DNA from: Tenrec ecaudatus
Lineage: Eukaryota > Chordata > Mammalia > Afrosoricida > Tenrecidae
Direction of reading: 5' to 3'
Assembly (NCBI RefSeq): GCF_050624435.1
Contig: NC_134540.1
Span: 101,275,739-101,339,738, forward strand
Length of the DNA: 64,000 nt
Shown here: in pieces, positions 22,733 through 30,465 of the stretch
How the letters are laid out: every line of letters begins with the position of its first letter
How positions within the stretch are numbered: the first letter of the stretch is position 1
Program-made: the position numbers and the translations under genes
The notes under the pieces: model-generated
Told to the model about the DNA's origin: nothing
Database searches by the model: none
The model's input: only the letters and a program-made list of their open reading frames with translations

Positions 22733-23330
22733 CGCGCCCAGGCAAGGTTGATTTGACAGTATTGTACAACTCTTATCACAATCCATACATATATCCATTG
22801 TGTCAAGCAAATCTGTACATTTGCTGCCATCATCATTCTCAAAATATTTTCTACTTGAGCCCTTGGTATCAGCTCATTTTTCCCCTCTCTCCCTTACGAA
22901 CCGTTGATAATTTAGAAATTATTATTATTATTCTATGTTTTACACTGTCCGGTGTCTCCTTTCACCTACTTTTCTGTTGTCTTTCCCCCAGGGAGGGGGT
23001 TATATGTAGATTGTTATGATCGGTTTCCCCTTTCTACCCTACCTTCCCCTTACCCTCCTGGTATCTCTACTCTAATTATTGGTCCGGAGGGGGTTAGCTG
23101 TCCTGAAATCCCTGTGTTTCCAACTCTGATCTGTACCAGTGTACGTGCTCTGGTCTCGCCGGGTTTGTAAGGTAGAATTGGGGTCATGACAGTGGGGGAG
23201 AGGAAGCATTAAAGAACTAGAGGAGAGTTGTATGTCTCGTTAGTGCTATACTGCACCCTGACACCCTTTAAGAATGTGTTGCCTCTCACTTTATTTTTCT
23301 TCTCAACTGCAGACCAAGGACGAACTCTAA
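8482..23330 (+). CDS. POGLUT2: POGLUT2 (KDELC1), protein O-glucosyltransferase 2, complete coding region in 10 exons
   Basis: POGLUT2 is an ER-lumen glycosyltransferase (family GT90, CAP10-like). It transfers glucose from UDP-glucose to serines in EGF repeats of Notch receptors, fibrillins and LTBPs. Coding exons: 8482-8663, 10225-10430, 11965-12170, 12340-12417, 14163-14335, 14453-14690, 15962-16171, 19790-19879, 20788-20895, 23313-23330. They sum to 1509 nt, 502 codons plus stop, the length I recall for the human protein. All junctions are GT/AG and in phase. Layout: signal peptide about 1-19 (ALA|E cleavage), filamin-type Ig-like domain about 24-130, GT90 domain about 199-465 with the W-R-G-R-D-S segment (307-312) expected near the sugar-nucleotide site, a likely N-glycosylation sequon at N302, and C-terminal KDEL for ER retrieval. 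The frame is intact. Identity is near certain; the sequence differs only at scattered residues from human as I remember it. Confidence 0.97.
9385..9580 (+). repeat. AfroSINE in POGLUT2 intron 1
   Basis: Full-length, with head 'gccctggtggtgtagtgggt', body 'aagatttacagtcttggaaa' and end 'gagtcaactgcatggcagtg'. Confidence 0.8.
9715..9885 (+). repeat. Degenerate AfroSINE
   Basis: Only scattered blocks remain ('gaagatttaatagtcttggc', 'gaatagactccacgacaata'). Confidence 0.45.
10225..10430 (+). CDS. POGLUT2: POGLUT2 coding exon 2
   Basis: Residues 61-129, most of the filamin-type repeat ([20 protein letters not shown], then [19 protein letters not shown]). Acceptor CACAG|ATTC; donor AAAG|GTAAAC. 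Confidence 0.95.
10431..11529. other. POGLUT2 intron 2, no feature seen
   Basis: AT-rich sequence without a repeat I can name before the SINE at 11530. Confidence 0.5.
11530..11715 (+). repeat. AfroSINE in POGLUT2 intron 2
   Basis: Head 'ggtgccctggcaacatagtg gttaa', body 'gcaggagaagatgtggcagt', end 'agtcaaaagggacttggcag cagtggg'. Confidence 0.75.
11965..12170 (+). CDS. POGLUT2: POGLUT2 coding exon 3
   Basis: Residues 130-198: the Cys-containing linker ([20 protein letters not shown]) and the start of the GT90 region ([20 protein letters not shown]). Acceptor ATCAG|GGCC; donor AACAAG|GTACC. Confidence 0.95.
12340..12417 (+). CDS. POGLUT2: POGLUT2 coding exon 4
   Basis: Residues 199-224 ([20 protein letters not shown] then LSLTRK), a phase 0/0 exon. 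Acceptor TTTTAG|GTTTAC; donor AGAAAG|GTGTGT. Confidence 0.95.
12895..13540 (+). repeat. RTE1/BovB-like LINE, 3' end, in POGLUT2 intron 4
   Basis: Plus-sense 3' end of the Afrotherian RTE. Landmarks in order are 'tcatatgcatgtgaaagtta', 'gacttccagaagaacaaaca', 'gggacatgtcatcaggagag', 'gacagtggctgcaacataac' and a terminal 'gatggcatctaacaaaaaca'. The encoded C-terminal frame is broken. Confidence 0.8.
13750..13880 (+). repeat. Possible MIR remnant
   Basis: 'agaggcagcatagcttggga gtc' followed by 'gacctggatttgatcgtgtg' resembles a worn MIR head and core. The rest of intron 4 to 14162 shows nothing. Confidence 0.35.
14163..14335 (+). CDS. POGLUT2: POGLUT2 coding exon 5
   Basis: Residues 225-281 plus two bases: part of the GT90 fold ([20 protein letters not shown], then [20 protein letters not shown]). 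The following intron is only 117 bp. Confidence 0.95.
14453..14690 (+). CDS. POGLUT2: POGLUT2 coding exon 6
   Basis: Residues 282-361. It carries the sequon N302-S-T and the WRGRDSR segment, the part of GT90 enzymes expected to contact UDP-sugar. Acceptor TTCTAG|AGTAAG; donor TTCAAG|GTATGG. Confidence 0.95.
14691..15961. other. POGLUT2 intron 6, no feature seen
   Basis: I found no recognisable repeat or conserved exon in this 1.27 kb. Open frames here lack homology and are treated as chance. Confidence 0.5.
15962..16171 (+). CDS. POGLUT2: POGLUT2 coding exon 7
   Basis: Residues 362-431 ([20 protein letters not shown], then [16 protein letters not shown]), the most conserved C-terminal part of the GT90 domain. 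Acceptor TTGTAG|CATAAG; donor GAAGAG|GTAAGG. Confidence 0.95.
16198..16385 (-). repeat. AfroSINE in POGLUT2 intron 7
   Basis: Reverse copy, ending with the antisense head 'gtgaccactgtgccaccagg'. It starts only about 25 bp beyond the exon 7 donor. Confidence 0.8.
16938..17153 (-). mobile_element. 5'-truncated L1 3' end inserted in the hAT element
   Basis: Antisense L1 3' end with a poly-T-side start, then 'ttattgggactcataaggct'. It is flanked by a perfect 17-bp duplication TTGAAATCCTACTTTCT (16921-16937 and 17154-17170) belonging to the transposase sequence. This proves insertion after the hAT had landed. Confidence 0.9.
17154..17591 (+). pseudogene. hAT transposase, middle portion
   Basis: An open frame of about 145 codons in the hAT element, beginning within the L1 target duplication (EILL-like start, then [20 protein letters not shown], ending CTNHSII). 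The reading frame shifts near its end. The corresponding upstream coding sequence lies before the L1 insert at about 16790-16937. Confidence 0.75.
17531..17998 (+). pseudogene. hAT transposase, C-terminal hATC domain
   Basis: An open frame of about 155 codons carrying the hAT C-terminal dimerisation domain. The key segment is [26 protein letters not shown], followed by [20 protein letters not shown]. In the intact family this is the end of the transposase. Here the frame is offset from the upstream part. Confidence 0.8.
18184..18201. repeat. Poly-C tract near the hAT right end
   Basis: A run of about 18 C preceded by CCACCCC repeats, just inside the right terminal repeat. Confidence 0.85.
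18635..18795 (+). repeat. AfroSINE in POGLUT2 intron 7
   Basis: Contains 'gttaactgcagggtcagcag' and 'gtttatagccttgggaacct'. Confidence 0.7.
18935..19130 (+). repeat. AfroSINE in POGLUT2 intron 7
   Basis: Contains 'gtatgctaatcccaaagcta', 'ttagagccttggaaactcac' and a T-rich tail after 'gttgaaatcaactcaagttg'. A short SINE tail fragment follows at 19235-19290. Confidence 0.65.
19325..19745. repeat. Ancient eutherian interspersed repeat (family not named)
   Basis: It carries a familiar mammal-wide block: 'tgccacaaagtgggtggctt', 'tttattcttccacagttcta', 'tataaggacaccagtcacat' and 'ccctatttccaaataaggtc'. I recognise the family from other mammals but not its name with certainty. Confidence 0.55.
19790..19879 (+). 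CDS. POGLUT2: POGLUT2 coding exon 8
   Basis: Residues 432-461 ([20 protein letters not shown], then [10 protein letters not shown]), phase 0/0. Acceptor TTACAG|GCAAAG; donor TTCCAG|GTGAGT. Confidence 0.95.
20098..20292 (+). repeat. AfroSINE in POGLUT2 intron 8
   Basis: Head 'catggtagtgcggcggtttg', body 'gaagattacagccttggata', end 'gtcggaatcaactcagcggc'. Confidence 0.75.
20788..20895 (+). CDS. POGLUT2: POGLUT2 coding exon 9
   Basis: Residues 462-497 ([20 protein letters not shown], then [12 protein letters not shown]). If the following intron were retained, translation would add 17 intronic codons and stop at 20947-20949, without KDEL. Confidence 0.95.
21587..21775 (+). repeat. AfroSINE in POGLUT2 intron 9
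   Basis: Well-preserved copy: 'gccctgctggcacagtggtt aagcac' head and 'tgacagtcttggaaaccctg' body. Confidence 0.85.
21780..22654. other. POGLUT2 intron 9 middle, no feature seen
   Basis: I see no named repeat, exon or regulatory motif in this stretch. Confidence 0.45.
22655..23270 (-). mobile_element. Afrotherian L1 3' end, 5'-truncated, in POGLUT2 intron 9
   Basis: Antisense to POGLUT2. It begins 'tttattgagggctcatacaa', followed by a (TG)n/(CG)n expansion and then the standard 3'UTR order ('cttatcacaatccatacata', 'tcatcattctcaaaatattt', 'acttttctgttgtctttccc'). It ends about 40 bp before the last POGLUT2 exon. Confidence 0.85.
22690..22738. repeat. (TG)n followed by (CG)n microsatellite
   Basis: About 16 TG units run into alternating CG with one TG break. 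Alternating purine-pyrimidine sequence of this kind can form Z-DNA. It lies inside the L1 3' end. Confidence 0.95.
23313..23330 (+). CDS. POGLUT2: POGLUT2 coding exon 10 (TKDEL and stop)
   Basis: After acceptor CTGCAG the exon reads ACC AAG GAC GAA CTC TAA, giving Thr-Lys-Asp-Glu-Leu-stop. This tiny coding segment supplies the whole ER-retrieval signal. Confidence 0.95.
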   Translation, partial: TKDEL

Positions 23331-23520
23331 TGTGGAAAATACTTTCTATTCAATCAATGGTGCTCTGAAGACTTCTTATGAGAAAAAGGAACGTTTTTAA
23401 ATATTCAACAGATAATATGAAATATGTTCAGATTTTAATGTATCTTATGCAGTATTCCCATGACTATTCTTATAGCAAACATTTAGAATTTTATAATAAA
23501 ACCATCTTTATTTTAAAGAT
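23331..23520 (+). terminator. POGLUT2: POGLUT2 3'UTR and polyadenylation site
   Basis: A short 3'UTR with AATAAA at 23495-23500. Cleavage is expected about 15-20 bases downstream. Confidence 0.75.
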
Positions 23521-23551
23521 CGACGTTTGGTTTGTTATGAACTGTGTTTGA

Positions 23552-24115
23552 CCATAACCCATTGCAGTCAGTTTGATTCCACTGCCTAGTTGCCCCGACC
23601 AGCGGGACTTAGTTATTCAAGGGGTTTCCGAGGGGGACCCAGCCTGAAAGAGAAACGGGCGAGAGAGAGGAGCGAGACCAAGCAGATTCTTGTCAAGGTC
23701 TCAGTTTATTGCTACACAAGCCTCTTTTTAAAGGGTGAGGCAAATAAAGGAATTCCAAGGGAAGGTAAAAAAAGGGAGGACGGGGGTGTAGAGCACACAG
23801 GGTAGGCAGACACAAATCTATGGTTGGAATGTCCGGTGCTGGAGTAAACAAAGGTGGGCCATCTGGTGTTTGTCAGGGTAAGATAAGGTTGAGGCTGCCG
23901 GGCAGGCAATATGGAGTTGGTTTTGTCAGGCTGATTATGTCCGGTTCCCAACACCTAGTGACGGTGGTGGCTCGGGAGTACTGCCCGCTGGGGTTTCCAA
24001 CCTTGTGAAGGTTCATGGAAGTAGACTGCCACATCGTTCTTGGACAGAATAGCTGATGGTTTTGACTCGCCACCCTTTCAGATAACCACGTGCTCAACGA
24101 CTTTGCCTCCAAGAC
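23552..24115 (-). repeat. AfroSINE split by a solo LTR
   Basis: The 3' part in antisense ('cccattgcagtcagtttgat tccactg') lies at 23560-23590. The rest ('ctgcccgctggggtttccaa', 'gaaggttcatggaagtagac') resumes after 23953. The two parts join at the CCTAGT target. Confidence 0.75.
23591..23953 (-). mobile_element. Solo LTR, probably class II (ERVK-like) endogenous retrovirus
   Basis: A 363-bp element with TG...CA ends (TGCCCCGACC at left, GGTTCCCAACA at right) and a perfect 6-bp target duplication CCTAGT (23585-23590 and 23954-23959), typical of class II elements. Read on the minus strand it contains an AATAAA-type signal near the start of its 3' portion. No internal retroviral sequence is present, so it is a recombined solo LTR. 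Both ends look whole, which suggests a moderately young fossil. Confidence 0.8.
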
Positions 24116-24171
24116 TCCTATTTGGACAGTAGAGCAGTAAAAAGAAGCAAAATCTGGCTCCTTAACTGGAG

Positions 24172-24340
24172 CACCTGTGGCAAAGGGCCTACGTATGGAG
24201 CTGTTGACTGCATGGGCAGCGGTTCAAGCTCACCAGTCACTCAAAGGTGAGATGATGAGGCTTTCTGCCCTGTTAAAATTAAAAATCTCAGAAACCCAAG
24301 GGACAGTTGTACTCTCTGCTAATGGCAGTGAGTTTTAACT
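24172..24340 (+). repeat. AfroSINE
   Basis: Contains 'gggcagcggttcaagctcac cag' and 'gatgatgaggctttctgccc'. Confidence 0.65.
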
Positions 24341-24579
24341 ATGAGCACATTGGGAGCTTCAGACCGCCTCCCTAGAAGCGGCTTACAAGATAAAGCCATT
24401 ATTCTGCTCCCTTTGTTGCAGTTGCCACCACAGTGCTACCCTCATGATTGTGTAAAACACTCATTTGGGGTATCCAGTCACATATACGCAAACCTGATTC
24501 TAACTGCATACATAAGACCTACATCTTTAGTCACCTCTCACCTTTAGTTCAGTGGGACTAATCTTACAGGTCTTCAAAT

Positions 24580-24900
24580 ATTTTGTTTCGTTACATTGTA
24601 TATGCTTTTCCCGTGGTCTGGAATATCATGTCCCTCTCTTCCTCATCTTGCTCAAACATCCTGCAACTATTCCTGAAGAGAAACGATCTTACCTTTTCCC
24701 TCTGCTTACTTGTGTCCTTGTAAAAACCAGGCTATGTGGCAACCATAGATTCGGTCATCTTCTTGGTCTCTTGCCCGATTTCACAGACTTGACTGCAGGG
24801 ACCGTGTTTACTTCTATATAGTGCTTGCATCATTTGTTCCAGGGCCTAGAACTACTAAGAGTTTAATAAATACTGGATGAGTGAACAGCAGAATGAACAT
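24580..24900 (+). repeat. LINE L2 3' end
   Basis: Plus-sense L2 order: 'gtggtctggaatatcatgtc', 'gactgcagggaccgtgttta', then the diagnostic tail 'gggcctagaactactaagag tttaataaatactgg'. Confidence 0.65.
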
Positions 24901-24944
24901 CAGAAACCCTAACTGAGCTATAATGTAATCTCTTTCAAATTCCT

Positions 24945-25145
24945 TTGAGGCATTAGGAGTTCAGTGGTAGAATTTTTGACCTTCCATATCAGGGTTGATT
25001 TCTACCCAGTGCACCGCATGTCTAACAACCCTCTGCTAGTGAGAGATTTCATGTTGCTGTGATGCTGAACAGGCTTCATCAGGACTTCTAAACTGAAACA
25101 AGAAAGAGGTCTTGGTGGCAATTAACAAATTTCTTTATAGAATAG
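24945..25145 (+). repeat. tRNA-headed SINE with RTE-like body
   Basis: It opens with a tRNA-like head ('aggagttcagtggtagaatt', 'gttgatttctacccagtgca') and continues with a body shared with the RTE 5' region ('catgttgctgtgatgctgaa', then 'cttctaaactgaaacaagaa'). Confidence 0.5.
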
Positions 25146-25399
25146 TTCTCCCTTCCATCCCAGCTTCTAGTTAAATTGCAGTTTCACTAGATAATAGGGA
25201 CTGATTTTCTAAATGTATGGTCCCAAGGTCACTTGCTCCAGAGCCAAAAAACAGATGATCTGGTTGCTTTACTTCCTTGAAATTTGGTATTAGGATTTTT
25301 AATTTTTTGCCAATCTGAAATGAAATGATAACATAATTTTGCTATATAATTAATAATAAAGCATGCCATATTTTAAAAGGGTTATGTACTATTTCTTTT

Positions 25400-26120
25400 T
25401 TAATTTGATAACTCATTTTTCTAGTACGTTTGATTTAAAATCTAAAAGATTTCATTTTTCAACTAAGTTTGATTGTTTCATAGAATTCTTCAATGTATTT
25501 TAGAACTATGCTTTGTTGGTTGCATATAATACAAGCCCTTCTTGTTTTTTGACAAGAATGTTAGATCAATTGGCATTTTTTAATGTTCAAAAGATCCTGA
25601 TCTTAATCTACAGGAATTTATCAATATTTTCTTACATACTTCATGCCTTTGGAGTCTTGTTTAAGAAATTCTTCTGTATTCAAGATCACTTCTATAGTCC
25701 AAAAACATTTCTGTTAAAATTGGAAGGAACATAGAGATTTCTGCCATCATAGGAATTTTGTGAAGGAAATCTATGCTAATGGTAAATCTATGATCGCTGG
25801 ATAAACGATAAAGTACTTATCTGAAGAACAAAGTCTAACACAAATGGACAAGATCTTTAAATGGATGGCTGTGATCTTTTTGAGCGAGACTAAAGAAAAC
25901 TATAAAATTGAAAGCTATTACATGTTCATGACTTGGCAAGATCAATAGTTTTTAAATGTTCCTTAACCTCCTAACAAGATTTACAGATACAATGTAATCC
26001 CCAACAATATGCACACCTCATCCCCTTTTTAGCGGAATTTTGCAAAGTTCCAAGAATAAACACTCTTGAAGAAGGATTACGTCGGGAGACTTTTCCTCAC
26101 TATATTAGTATATCATGACT
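25400..26120 (+). repeat. Degenerate old L1 ORF2
   Basis: The clearest match is 'attacatgttcatgacttgg' with 'cagatacaatgtaatcccca', a conserved ORF2 C-terminal segment in plus sense. The left part is poorly defined. Confidence 0.5.
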
Positions 26121-26544
26121 TTTTACACAATTATAGTATTTATTTGATACGGTATAGGGATACAAAAAACAGAACAATGTTGGAAGAGTAATACCTTAAG
26201 ACAAATCCCCAAAGCATTATTTGTAAAAAGCCACGAGCCTGTCTCTGTGTACTTATGCTATATAAATGTCTGCAGCCAACTAACTTATTTCCTTCACTCT
26301 GTGGCTCTGGCAAAGCATTAGAAGTTATGAACAGAAACGGCAACTCTAAAAGTTTTGGGAACAAGTATTTTTCAGTATACAGTTCTTTCTTTCCACCCTA
26401 AAAATGCCAAGTCAATTCACCACTGTGGCACTATCGGGTAGTTCCATGTATATCAAGAGCCACCTTACTACAGGGCTGACACTCCTGGCCATCCAGTGGG
26501 CTGCGCCGCACCTGACCTGGACAGGTACCCGGGGGATGTCCAAG

Positions 26545-26615
26545 ACCTTGACTCTGGCAGAGCAGCTTAGAATTGCTGGTTAGCAACCCAGCGCGTAATT
26601 TACACCACCAGGGCT
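26545..26615 (-). repeat. AfroSINE 5' fragment
   Basis: Antisense head: 'attgctggttagcaacccag cgcg' and 'caccaccagggct'. Confidence 0.55.
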
Positions 26616-26739
26616 GTTAACAGAGGAAATCCCTCCACTGAAGATTGTTTTTCTGTGTGGTAAAAATAAAAATTAGTCCTGACAGCACAGAATGCGGAAT
26701 ATATCCCCGCCATCCATAGATGTACGAGACCAGGCGGTC

Positions 26740-27345
26740 CAGGCTCCCTGCTCTTGCCCCCGTGGGAATTGGCGGGAAACACGCGCGCGCCCGCCGGAGA
26801 CGGAGTAGAAAACTCCCGTTCCCAGCATGCCCCGCGGCCCCGTTCGCGCGCCTGGGGGCGGAGTCGGGGCGCGCGTGCGCCGTGGCGAAACGCGCTGGCC
26901 GGTGAGGCGAGGCGGTCGCTTCGAGCTGGGCAATTTGCTCCCTGAAGGGAGCGAGGGCGGGGAGGTGCGTCCGGTTACCTGTCGCTTCCCAGGTAAGTGC
27001 GGCGGCGGCGGCGGCGGTTGAGGCAGCGCGGTCGGAGGGGAAGGTGGCGCATCTGCGGGCAGCGCCCGGAGGCGTTTCGTGCTTGGGTTCCTCGCCCGAG
27101 GGGCAGGCAGTTTGTCCGGATGCTTGTGGCGCGCGGTGTCAGTTTGGTGCCCGGGGTCTGCGATTTAGGAGGGCGCGGTGTGGGGAGGATTTCAACGCGA
27201 ACGGAACGGGCTCCACCTAAATGCCCTTACCCGCTTACGCTGGGTCGTAGCAGCCTCCCGTTGGAGAGCTTCGATCTCGGGCCCCCGGGGAACGACCCTG
27301 CACGGCCCCGGCTCGCACGCGTTTGTTTAATGAATGGGAGAGGGA
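26740..27345. promoter_or_regulatory. TEX30: TEX30 CpG island and promoter
   Basis: A dense CpG block with AT-rich flanks. An E2F-type site TTGGCGGGAAA lies at 26769-26779. TTCCCAGCATGCC at 26819-26831 is the core of the ZNF143 consensus. Both lie upstream of the strong donor CCCAG|GTAAGTG at 26992/26993. (CGG)n follows at 27000-27020. The transcription start is inferred at about 26850-26920. Confidence 0.75.
26890..26992 (+). other. TEX30: TEX30 non-coding exon 1 (5' end approximate)
   Basis: Exon end chosen from the near-consensus donor CCCAG|GTAAGTG inside the CpG island, matching the expected untranslated first exon. The 5' end is a guess. Confidence 0.55.
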
Positions 27346-27994
27346 ATAACTAGGACTCGCAAACTCATGTCATCGTTTCGAAATGTTACTTTTAATGTTT
27401 GCTATTTACCCGACCAGATGATACACTCCCTAGAAGACGTGAACTGTTTTATGTTTTATTATCTGCATGTCCCAGGACATTCGACGTAGTGGTGTTTTAA
27501 ATGTAGCAGATGGTGCACACGAATTTTTAATCGACGGTTCATGTGGATGTGCCATTTTGATTTTGTAGTATGTGATCGCTTATTCTGTCCTGCCTATTAA
27601 AATGCATAATAAAAATAACAATGCTCCATTAAATAAGACATATACACACATACATATATCACACATAACAGTATATAAGGTTAATGTTATTATCTCCATT
27701 ATTAAAGACATTGAGACTTTTCCAGGTTCATCCAAATGAAAGCCAGAGATTATAACCCAGATCATTTAGATCAGGCTGCTTCGAAATTGCATAATGGAAC
27801 AATTTCAGATGTTCTCTTTCTGATGTAAGAACCTCATACCACCTTTGAAGAGCCAACTAGTTATCATGAAGCCTAGAGGGGTGTAGTTTTCCTGAAGGGG
27901 CGGGCATCAGAACCTATGCCATTTTTGGAGTGGAAGAGTACGATTGTAAGTTAAGTTGTTCAATTCACGATTCTGGATTGAATAAACTCAAAAA

Positions 27995-28216
27995 TTCAGC
28001 AGTCATTGTGTTGATGCCATCTCATAGTGACCCTGTTAAAAACAAAAACCAGCTCACTGGCATCCAGTTGATACCCACTCACAGTGACCCTAGAGAGCAT
28101 GGTATAACTGCCCCCCTGGAGTTCTCCAGACTGAGTAGTAAGACCCCTGATTCTTCCACAGAGGTGGTTTCAAATTGCAGGCTGACAATTTGACCACTAT
28201 GCAACCAGGGCTCCTT
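27995..28216 (-). repeat. AfroSINE plus an adjoining fragment
   Basis: Antisense copy from 'ctcactggcatccagttgat' to 'gaccactatgcaaccagggc'. A second SINE 3' end ('tcattgtgttgatgccatct') precedes it at 27995-28040. Confidence 0.75.
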
Positions 28217-28230
28217 ATACATATGTCTAA

Positions 28231-28695
28231 TTAAAAAAAAAATTTTACGCTTTTTATTGGGGGCTCGTACAACTATCACAGTCCATACATCCATCCATTG
28301 TGTCAAGCACATTTTTACATTTGTTGCTTTCAGCATTCTCAAACATTTTCTTTCTACTTGAGCCTTTGGTATCAGCTCATTTCCCTGGCCCCTCTCCCCT
28401 CCCCCCACTCAAGAACCTTTGATAATTTATAATTATTATTATTTTGTCATGTCTTCTACCGTCTGATGTTTCCCTTCACCCACTTTTCTGTTTGTCCCCA
28501 GGGAGGGGATTAAATGTAGATCCTTGTGATCGGTTCCCCCTTTCTACCCCACTTTCCCTCTACCCTACCAGTATCGCCACTCTCACCCCTGGTCCTGGAA
28601 GGATCATCTGTCATTTCCAGTTCCTATCTGCACCAGTGTACATCCTCTGGTCTAGTTGGATTTGTAAGGTAGAATTGGGATCATACATACATCTA
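28231..28695 (-). mobile_element. Afrotherian L1 3' end, 5'-truncated, in TEX30 intron 1
   Basis: Starts after A-rich flank with 'gctttttattgggggctcgt' and follows the family 3'UTR to 'gtaaggtagaattgggatca'. Imperfect flanking repeats (atacatatgtctaatt versus atacatacatctaatt) look like a 16-bp target duplication. Confidence 0.85.
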
Positions 28696-28739
28696 ATTTT
28701 ACTCCTCCCTGAAATCTCACTAAAAATTATAGTAAAGGG

Positions 28740-30110
28740 CATTTTCAAAGAAATAAAATGAACAAGGATGAGAAAATGGACAGTGCTGTTGTTGGGTTCC
28801 AGAAAGCAAGTGTCTTACTTGACAAACGCGAGCCTAATTCAAACTCAGCAGTGAGGAATGCTGTGGAACCATTTCATAGAAACTGCGGAATAATCAAAAT
28901 GCACAGACACTGGCAGACTGATCATCTCAGACTACTGTTGGGGAATGGGCTTGGAGGTGAACTTAATGACCAGGAAAAAACCGAAATTAAAAAAAAAACA
29001 ACTAGGTATCTGTATTCTCATCCCCAGTTCACACTTGTGAGTGACTGGTTGCTTTTCTCACTAAAACTGGAGGCTGATTAAGAAAGTAAGAGCCGGGAAA
29101 CTCCAGGCAGTTAATTTTGATTTATATTTCTAAAAACAGGGATTGTGTTAAATTCAATGAAGGCTCAGTTCCTTCATCTTCCTTCTCCCACTGGATTCCC
29201 CAAATCTTTGCAGCCGGTTTAAATACCTCCTAGTTTTAAATAAGAGCATTATTCTGTACACACATAAAACGCACAATAAATTCTCTATAGTCGCCATTAT
29301 CTTCTATAAGGTTGCTGGCAACACTGAATTGGCAAACATGGCAGCTTTCCTCCTAGGGGGAAATAAAGGATTTTAAAAAACCCAACTCACCAGCTGCCGA
29401 GTCTGCTCTGACTAGTCCAGTCCTTACAGGACAGTGCCATTAGCTCTCCTTTCAGTCTTGGATTAGGTTCCTGCAAATCTCCGTTCACACTTTCATCTAT
29501 GGATCAGCACAATATTTTTATATGCATTTTTGTTTGAAAGCACTAATATAGGTTGATTCATTAATGTGGACTTCATGGTCCAACAGCACTATAAGTCTTT
29601 CCCGAGTGAGGCGCATCTAATGCATATTGGCTATATATAAGGCACATCACAGCCACTGTAAGCTTGGGGACACCAGGCAGCACTTCAGCACTGTACTTGG
29701 GACCATTTTGAATAGCAAAATTACAAATTATAAGCATGATATGCAAACTACACAGTAGGAAAATAACTTCAACAAGAACCTTTATAGGTGTGAAAGCGCA
29801 CACAAGGCAAAGCATTTGGCCTCAGCTGGGAATATGTGCGTAGGGTTACTCAAACCTTTTTTGCAGCTCTGTGCATGTTCTTAAGTGACCTTAAAAGCAC
29901 TGTCAGTATTGATTATGATATTATAAACTTAGCAAGTGAGTAAATCCACAGTTCACAATCTGCAAATGACGAGAATCTGCTGTGTGCGAAACGGAACACC
30001 CTAGGCCAGGCCCTCTTGGTTGCATTTGGAGAAGGAAAGACTTGGTGACTAGGGACAAGAGTATAAGGAGATTTTTCACTGTTTCCATTTTGTTCTCTTA
30101 AATTTGTGTG
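28740..30110. other. TEX30 intron 1, unassigned
   Basis: I see no exon. The part near 29560-30000 has a sequence style reminiscent of old Tigger-type transposons ('gcaagtgagtaaatccacag'), but not enough to name it. Confidence 0.35.
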
Positions 30111-30114
30111 TCAT

Positions 30115-30465
30115 GTACCTATATTAGTGATTCAAAAGTGAATATTCCTTTAAAAATGAACATATCCTTTAACATGGAAATTCCTCTTCCAGGGATTTAT
30201 CTTGCATCTATGCCTACACACTTGAAACAATGCAAGTGTATTGCCACTGTTGCAGTCTCAGTCTTCCTTAGTAGTTGGTAAGATAAATTATGTACAACCA
30301 ACCCTCCAGTGGAGTAAACTACAGCCATAGAATACAATGAAAGAAGCTCATTTAAAGATAGCAGGAAGACTTCAAGATATATAAATGGGGGAAAGGGTTC
30401 AGAAAAGTTTACCACCAGTTTATAAAAATAGAAATACATTTATGAACTTCAAACAGGTCTCAGAA
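30115..30465 (+). repeat. Old L1 3' fragment
   Basis: The order 'attcctcttccagggattta', 'tgcctacacacttgaaacaa' and 'actacagccatagaatacaa' follows the 3' end of ORF2 in old L1 copies. Confidence 0.55.

Noticed and set aside
28758-29081. 107-codon plus-strand frame in TEX30 intron 1
   Set aside because: No flanking splice sites that fit TEX30, no recognisable domain, and low-complexity Lys stretch; treated as chance.
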